This document shows positions 58,104-64,000 of a stretch of 64,000 nt of DNA, in pieces. Numbering within the stretch: position 1 is the stretch's first letter; each line of letters begins with the position of its first letter. The position numbers were made by a program, and so were the translations under genes. The notes under the pieces were generated by a model. The model worked only from the letters and a program-made list of their open reading frames with translations. It was not told the DNA's origin and searched no databases. Source of the DNA: Castanea sativa (lineage: Eukaryota; Streptophyta; Magnoliopsida; Fagales; Fagaceae); contig NC_134020.1 of assembly GCF_040712315.1 (NCBI RefSeq), positions 13,555,251 through 13,619,250 on the forward strand. The letters run 5' to 3'.

Positions 58104-58262
58104 TGAAGTTGGACTTCAAGATATGTGTTCATCCTTGGTGGTGAAGATACACATCATGAAGTTGGACTTCAAGATATGTGTTCATCCTAGGTGGTGAAGA
58201 TACACATTATGAAGTTGAACTTCAAGATATGTGTTCACCCTAGATGATGAAGATACATATTA
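58104..58262 (+). repeat. 53-bp triplication in Co3 RNase H
   Basis: TGAAGTTGGACTTCAAGATA begins at 58104, 58157 and 58210: three copies of a 53-bp unit that includes the ATGTGTTCATCCTTGG segment. It corresponds to a single stretch in Co2 RNase H (about 60160-60200). Confidence 0.9.
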
Positions 58263-58434
58263 AGTGTAAATAGTATCTTCTCATTAGAGATATATGAATA
58301 CATGAGAAGTAGTAGTACAAAAGATAATTTATGCAATAAATTTGGCTATAACTTGTTTCCAAGCCTTGCCTTGGAGTGATTATGAATTACTCTAAAGGGA
58401 AATAAGTGTCAGATATATGATAAATTGTCTTTGA

Positions 58435-58448
58435 GGGCAAGTGGGAGA
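58435..58448 (+). promoter_or_regulatory. Co3 polypurine tract
   Basis: GGGCAAGTGGGAGA just before the 3' LTR start; the same as in Co2 at 60597-60609. Confidence 0.85.
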
Positions 58449-58449
58449 T

Positions 58450-59839
58450 TGTTGGGTTTATTGCCTTAAATCCAATATATTGGCATGTAATAAATAGTTA
58501 AATTGTTTAATTATATGATACTATTTATAAATGAACTAATGGGACATTATCTTAGTCCATGAGATGCATTGTATGTGATTTATGTGATTTAGTCACAGAA
58601 GATGTAAATCACAAGTTCCTTGTAAACTCAAAATTTAGTTCGTAGTCGGTGATGAAATTGGGCGTTTCATCTGTGAAGACTATAACATATCAACTAAGAT
58701 GATTTGTCTTGATCATGGAAATGGAGATTTCTAATTGGTATGTTGATATGTTATAAGAGTTAAAACATATTGAACTGGACCGTTGTGAGATTTATTATTC
58801 TCATAATAACTGTCAAATGAATAATAAATCTCACGACTTCTATTTACATGAACTATTGATCCTGAGAGGATAATGGACCTGATCATGAAATGTAGGTTGC
58901 TTTGATATATCAGGAGTGAGATCTAATGTAACGGTCAAAATCTCAATATGTTGGGCAACCACATTTAGTGTTGATAGAACATATATTCTCAAGATGGAAT
59001 TCATAGTCTCTTAATCGAGATATAAAATATTCCCTTGAGATAAGTTTAATGGGTTCAGTTATTCAAAGAGTTAAGCCTAACCAATTTGGTAAGAAGTTAC
59101 TAAAGTATATATTTATGAAATTGGATTTCATAAATATATAATGAATAACTTTAAAGGATTAAACTGGGTACTCAAGGATAAGATGTAGTAATTTAAAAAG
59201 TAGCAGTCTGCATTCATGACTTTGTATTACTACCAATATTTTATGAAGGGGTTGAATGTATAATAAAGTCTTGGGATATAATTCATAAATAAGGCCTAGA
59301 GTGCAATTATATTTATATAGTGGTATTAAATATAATTGATGGTAACTTTGGACTTGTCAAGAATTGACAGAAAAGCCCAAGGCTCATTGGAGCTAGTGTC
59401 TTATTGATCACTTTTGGTCTCACTCCAAGCCACACACAAGAGCCCAATTGGAATGGCCCAAAAGGCCAGTCCAATTAGATAATCAGTTATATATAAGAAG
59501 AGAAACATACAGAATTTTGTGGTGAGTGGTGTGAGACATCATTCTGAAATGGTGAGTATGTGAGTGTTGGACACTCTCCTATTCTCTCCTTAGAAACTAA
59601 TTGAGAGACCACACATCTTGGGCATTAAGTGGAATTGGAGTGAAGATTAATAGTCTTCCCAAGTGCTTCTGATCTTTAGTTTTGAATTTCACCACTTCAA
59701 GGTACGCTTTCTTGTTCTCTAATTCTGAAACTTACATAGTACATGTTATCAATTGCGAATGAAGTAGATCTGTTAATTTTTTCTGCTGCGCATTTTGTAT
59801 GAGATACAAACATGTATTTTCCATGCATTTTTTTCAACA
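58450..59839 (+). repeat. Co3 3' LTR
   Basis: 1390 bp, TGTTGGGTTTATTGCC to TTTTTCAACA. About 58920-59410 carries variants of the Co2 3' LTR (see findings); both ends are Co3-like. TATA box at 59488-59496. Confidence 0.93.
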
Positions 59840-59844
59840 TTTTA
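59840..59844 (+). repeat. Co3 target duplication, right copy (TTTTA)
   Basis: Exact match with 52534-52538. Confidence 0.92.
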
Positions 59845-60595
59845 GACATGGAGTTCCTCTACCTGACGACCAATGGCCTAAGACTCAAGAGGAAGAAAAT
59901 ATGATGAGACAAGTTCCTTATGCTTCTGCAATGGGAAGTCTCATGTATGCCATGCTTTGCACTAGACCAGATATCAGTTATTTAGTTAGCATGGTCAGCT
60001 CATACCAATCAAATTCAGGACCAAAACATTGGCAAGTTGTAAAGCATATTCTCAAGTATCTTAGGAGAACGAGAGATTATATGCTTGTTTACAGGTATAA
60101 GGATTTGATTTCCATTGGCTATACAGATTTAGATTTTCAATCAGATCTTAATTTTAGAAAGTCCACTTCAAGTTGTGTGTTCACCTTGGGAGGTGGAGCC
60201 ATAAGTCGGAGGAATGTTAAGCAATCTTGTATTGTGGACTCTACCATGGAAGCTGAATATGTTACTGCTTGTGTGGCGGCAAAGGAAGCTGTTTGGCTCA
60301 AGAAATTCCTTTTTGATCTTGGTGTTGTGAGAATGGAGCAAGTTCCCTTCACATTGTTTTGTGACAATAGTGGAGCAGTTGCACAATCCAAAGATCCAAG
60401 AAATCACAAGAAAGGAAAGCACATTCAAAGAAAGTACCACATCATTTGAGACATTGTTGCTCGTGGAGATGTAATAGTAGCAAAGATTGAAAGTGCAAAG
60501 AATCTAGCGGATCCCTTTACCAAAGCCTTGCCCCAAAGGACTTTCAAGTCACATTTGGAGGAGATGGAAGTTAGATTAGTGCACAATAGTCTTTA
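59845..60595 (+). pseudogene. Co2 RNase H
   Basis: Continues the RT frame: HGVPLPDDQWPKTQEEEN, then AMGSLMYAMLCTRPDISYLV, HWQVVKHILKYLRRT, a GYTDLDFQSDLNFRKSTSS segment with the aspartate, MEAEYVTACVAAKEAVWLKK with the catalytic glutamate, CDNSGAVAQSKDP, and a final ADPFTKALPQ segment ending near 60595. A stop at 60449 (TGA) lies before DIVARGDV. The family role is to remove the RNA template. Apart from the stop it looks well preserved. Confidence 0.92.
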
Positions 60596-60596
60596 G

Positions 60597-60609
60597 GGCA
60601 AGTGGGAGA
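60597..60609 (+). promoter_or_regulatory. Co2 polypurine tract
   Basis: GGGCAAGTGGGAG, directly before the 3' LTR. Confidence 0.85.
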
Positions 60610-60610
60610 T

Positions 60611-62025
60611 TTTTAGGATTAGTGCCCTTAAATCCTATTGTACGATGCTATGTATGTTATTATGTATGACGTTGTGTATGACTTAATATTGTGATTAATA
60701 AAGTTGTTTTATTATAATCTAAAATAGTGGTAACATGAATATGGGACATTATCTTATAGTTCATGAGATGCATAATATGTGATTTATGTGAAAAGTCACA
60801 AAAGATATAAATTACAAGTTCTTTGTAAACTCAGAATTATAGTTCGTAGTCGGTGATGAAATTGGACATTTCATCTGCGAAGACTATAACATATCAACTA
60901 AGATGATTTGTCTTGATTATGGAAGTGGAGACTACTAGTTGATGTGTTGATATGTTTTAAGAGTTAAGACATATTGAACTGGACCGCTATGAGATTTATT
61001 ATTCTCCTAACGACTGTCAAATAAATAATAAATCTCATGACTTCTATTTACATGAACTCTTAATCCTGAGAGGATAATGGACCTGATCATGAAATGTAGA
61101 TTGCTTTGATATATCAGGAGTGAGATCTAATGTAACGGTCAAAATCTCAGTATGTTGGGCAGCCACATTTAGTGTTGATGGAACATATATTCTCAACATG
61201 AAATTCATAGTCTCTTAATCGAGATATAAAATATTCCTTTGAGATAAGTTTAATGGGTTCAGTTATTCAAAGAGTTAAGCCTAACCACTTTGGTAAGAAG
61301 TTACTAAAGTATATATTTATGAAATTGGATTTCATAAATATAATATGAATAACTTTAAAGGATTAAACTGGGTACTCAAGGATAAGATGTAGTAATTTAA
61401 AAAGTGGCAGTTTACATTCATGACTTTGTATTACTACCAATATTTTATGAAGGAGTTGAATGTATAATAAAGTCTTGGGATATAATTCATAAATAAGGCC
61501 TAGAGTGCAATTATATTTATATAGTGGTATTAAATATAATTGATGGTAACTTTGGACTTGTCAAGAGTTGACAGAAAAGCCCAAGGCTCATTGGAGCTAG
61601 TTTCTTATTGGTCCCTTTTTGTCCCACTACAAGCCACACACTTAAGCCCAATTGGAAAGGCCCAAAAGGCTAGTCCAATTAGATAATCAGTTAGAAGGAA
61701 AAAAACATACAGAATTTTTATGTATGAAAAAGAGAGACATTATTGTGAAATGGTGTGTATGTGAGAGTGAGACACTCTATCATTCTTCCTTTGAAACTGA
61801 TTGAGAGACCACACTTCTTGGGCGTAAAGTGGAATTGGAGTGAAGATTAAAAGTATTCTTGAGTACTTTTGATTCTTGTTTTGAATTTCACCACACCAAG
61901 GTACGCTCTCTTGTCCTTGAATTATGAAATTTGCAGAGTACATATTAATAATTGCAATGAAGTAGATATGTTATTTTTTCGCTGCGTATGTTTTGTATGT
62001 GATACAAACATGTAATTTTCCATCA
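60611..62025 (+). repeat. Co2 3' LTR
   Basis: 1415 bp, starting TTTTAGGATTAGTG (TG changed to TT) and ending TTTTCCATCA. It ends at the GAGTG duplication. Confidence 0.93.
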
Positions 62026-62030
62026 GAGTG
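62026..62030 (+). repeat. Co2 target duplication, right copy (GAGTG)
   Basis: Four of five bases match TAGTG at 46643-46647. Confidence 0.75.
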
Positions 62031-62354
62031 GTCCTCTATCGCAAAGGAGAAGAGACTGTGGCGCTCTCGTTCAAGTCGGAGTTTCCGTGTTCAAACAACA
62101 TCGCAGAATACGAGCCCTATCTTACTGGGTTAGTCATAACCCTCAAGATAAGGATCAAACATTTGAAAGTGATAAGTGACTTCAATCTGGTGGTTTGTCA
62201 GGCTTATGAGAGTTTCTCTTTAAAAGAGCCAAGTTTGGCTCCGTACAGGACACTGGCCAAAAAAATGGAAGAAAGGTTTTCTTCATTTGAGATAGAGCAC
62301 ACTCAGAGAAGTGAGAATCGATACGCTAACGCGCTGCCCATGTTGGGTTCATGA
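62031..62354 (+). pseudogene. Gy3 RNase H
   Basis: Open for 108 residues after the Co2 edge: VVLYRKGEETVALSF, then SNNIAEYEPYLTGLVITLKI with the glutamate motif, VISDFNLVVCQ with an aspartate (normally SDS), and a final ENRYANALPMLGS, where the usual acidic residue before ALA is changed. It is the end of the RNase H whose start lies at 46642 on the far side of Co2. Confidence 0.8.
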
Positions 62355-62948
62355 ATAGCCTTCGAAGGAAGTAGTACCAAGGTTGAAGTCAACAAGCAGA
62401 GGGAGTCTATTGTTGACATACTACAAGAAAGATTTCAGGAAAAACAATGGTGTGATGAGGACTGGAGAATTCCTATGAAGGTAGCCCTATTGAAAGGAGA
62501 CCTAGCAAATTTGAAGACATTGAAGGACTACGTCCTGATAAAAGGGGAACTATATCGCAGGATGCTAGGAGGAATTTTGTCAAGATGTGTCGGATGCAAA
62601 GAGGTCCAAAAAAACTAAAGAAGGTGCATGGCAGAACCTACAAGTTATGTGTTGAGATCAGCCTTTACCACAGACTCCAAAGAGCGGTTTCTATTGGCCA
62701 AGTATGGGTAAGGACATAGACCTAATCTAAACCCAGTGTGGAGCCCATCATTTGGCTACAGATAGGGAAGAGAGTTACGTCGTGTTCATCTGTGAAGACT
62801 GGAGAAGCTCGTTCGTGCAATACCTAGCAAAAGGTGTCCTGACGCAAAGCACAGTGAAAGATATAAGCTCAAGAAGCTGGCAATGCGCTACTTTTTACAT
62901 GAGGGAGTCCTTTTTAAAAAGGGATGTGATGGGGACTCATTATGATGT
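62355..62948 (+). pseudogene. Gy3 RNase H-integrase linker
   Basis: Readable with stops. SIVDILQERF-like and DWRIPMKVALLKGD segments at about 62403-62500 and ELYRRMLGG near 62548-62575 belong to the linker before integrase. The part 62752-62976 has GVLTQSTVKDIS and a FLKRDVMGTHYDVW segment. Confidence 0.6.
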
Positions 62949-63963
62949 TTGGGTCCCAAAGAAGTTGGAGAAATGATAAGGGAGGTGCACACATGGGAAT
63001 GTGGAAAGCACCAAGGAAAGAAAAGGTTGTATCAGTATATACTACAGATGGGTTATTATTGGCCCACTATGAAGAAGGATACAACAGAATTTGTGAATAA
63101 ATGCCACAACTCCCAAATGGAAGCTAACCTAATTCACGCCCACCCACAAATCTTACATAGCATGGTCACCCATGGCCTTTCCAGACCTGATGGCTTGACT
63201 TAGTGGCACCAGTTAACCCATCTTCTCATGGGTACATATGGATCCTTGTGACTGTGGAATACTTTACCAAATAGGCAGAAGCCATACCACTCTGCAAGGC
63301 CACGGGAGGAGCTGTAGCAAATTTTATCAAGGAAAACATAATTTTCAGATTTGGGGTACGTCATAGGATCATAAGTGACAATGGCACTCCATTTGTCAGC
63401 AGTGAGGTAAGAAAGATGCTAAAATTTTATCAAATCAAGCACCATCGGTCATTGTTTTATTACCCCCAAAGGAATGGGCAGGCAGAAGTAACAAACAAAA
63501 CCCTCACCCAAGTCTACCACATGATTTTCTCCTTTCTCTTTAGTCTACAGAATGGAGGTAATGAGCCTCGCGGAAGTGATGATGCCCTCCTTAAGTGTTA
63601 TACAGGCATGAAAGAAGGAAAAAGAGATGGAAGTTTTTACAGCAAAAAGATGCAATGACCTAGAAGGATTAGATGAGAAAAGGGAGGAGGCCTAAGTGCA
63701 AATCGAAGATACATGCAAAAGATGACTGAAGCTTATGGCAGGACGACTAAAAAAAGGGTGTTTGCAGAAAGATAACTTGTATTAAAGACAGCAAACCACA
63801 TCAGGTGAGGTATGGCAATACCATCTTAATTTTCACCAAAATAGGAGGGACCCTTCGTAGTAAGGGAAGCACATGCAAGTGGGTATTACCGTTTGGCCCA
63901 AATAAATGGAAAAGATTTAACGGACCCCATTAATGCCAAATGGTTAAAGCGTTATTATGCCTA
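62949..63963 (+). pseudogene. Gy3 integrase (broken)
   Basis: Starts with the H2C2 zinc-binding part: REVHTWECGKHQGKKRL and KCHNSQ. The core follows in changing frames: TWCLDLV-like segment with the first aspartate near 63185, EYFTK.AEAIPL near 63258-63290, GVRHRIISDNGTPFVS with the second aspartate near 63355-63400, and QRNGQAEVTNKTL with the glutamate near 63468-63505. The C-terminus reads VREAHASGYYRLAQINGKD and ends KWLKRYYA at about 63963. Stops and indels make it inactive. Confidence 0.82.
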
Positions 63964-64000
63964 AGAAATATTATGTAGTTATTCCTTTCTCTTGTTCAGT

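Larger units (their letters stand above)
52539..59839 (+). mobile_element. Co3: strongly decayed copia element nested in Co2
   Basis: 7301 bp with paired LTRs (1020 bp with an internal deletion, and 1390 bp), primer site at 53561, purine tract at 58435-58448 and a perfect TTTTA duplication. It is related to Co2 but its LTR start (TGTTGGGTTTAT) is a different subtype. Its gag and pol show only scattered motifs, much more decayed than those of Co2 around it, although it inserted later. Confidence 0.93.
46648..62025 (+). mobile_element. Co2: Angela-like copia element containing Co3
   Basis: Paired LTRs of 1413 and 1415 bp, primer site at 48063, gag, protease, integrase, RT, RNase H and purine tract in copia order. 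It is nested in Gy3 RNase H with a near-perfect 5-bp duplication, and split by Co3 (52539-59839). Without Co3 it is about 8.1 kb. Pol is in one frame apart from a few stops and small indels, and the RT frame continues exactly into RNase H once Co3 and one copy of its target duplication are left out. Angela lineage is inferred from LTR length and polyprotein. Confidence 0.93.
42500..64000 (+). mobile_element. Gy3: Tat-like Ty3-gypsy element, holding copia insertions
   Basis: The plus strand carries gag C-terminal region, protease, RT start, RNase H and integrase in gypsy order, with integrase ending about 63963. It is broken by the truncated solo LTR at 44594-45887 and the Co2 element at 46648-62025. 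The 5' part of gag and the 5' LTR are missing at the junction with Gy2; the 3' LTR lies beyond the window. Stops and indels make it inactive. Its sequence differs from Gy1 and Gy2, so it is a different copy or subfamily. Confidence 0.85.

Overview
This window is nuclear plant DNA made almost entirely of LTR retrotransposons inserted into one another. The elements are plant Ty1-copia and Ty3-gypsy (Tat-like) types, the primer sites match initiator Met-tRNA, and two broken plant mobile domain (PMD-type) genes are present. It is AT-rich and full of simple repeats. This suggests a repeat-rich, gene-poor region of a dicot, probably a woody one; the species is not determined. No intact host gene, tRNA, rRNA or CRISPR array was seen. 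Nearly every coding region carries stops, frameshifts or insertions.

Layout. 1-532 is the end of a reversed 1.4-kb copia LTR. About 1790-8460 is Gy1, a decayed Tat-like gypsy element on the minus strand (gag, protease, RT, RNase H, integrase, then a 67-bp tandem repeat in its 3' region). 8461-11937 is noncoding, with a (TA)n tract, an LTR relic and a TTC-rich repeat element. 11938-17653 is Co1, a complete copia-type element with both LTRs that carries gag but no pol. 17659-23500 is noncoding and rich in tandem arrays (GGGCCGAGGAAG repeats, a 50-bp hairpin repeat, a 43-bp repeat), including an LTR-like block. 23779-26736 and 27586-28755 are two plus-strand pseudogenes of the PMD superfamily; they lie antisense to, and just beyond the integrase end of, the gypsy element Gy2.

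29290-42490 is Gy2, a minus-strand Tat-like element. It is interrupted by two solo LTRs (30980-32386 with duplication GATTC, 32553-33958 with duplication TTAAG) and by a rearranged block of LTR and copia pieces (34967-39166). At about 42490 Gy2 meets, head to head, a third gypsy element, Gy3 (plus strand, 42500 to the window end). Gy3 is broken by a truncated solo LTR (44594-45887) and by the copia element Co2 (46648-62025). Co2 in turn holds another copia element, Co3 (52539-59839, duplication TTTTA). The insertion order is therefore Gy3, then Co2, then Co3.

One 1.4-kb copia LTR family (Angela-like by LTR length and polyprotein order) supplies all the insertions in the right half: two elements with paired LTRs, three solo LTRs, the rearranged cluster and the fragment at the window start. 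Co2 is the best preserved, with pol essentially in one frame. Co3 is the younger insertion, yet its genes are far more decayed, which suggests it was moved by enzymes from a relative. Part of the Co3 3' LTR looks copied from the Co2 3' LTR.
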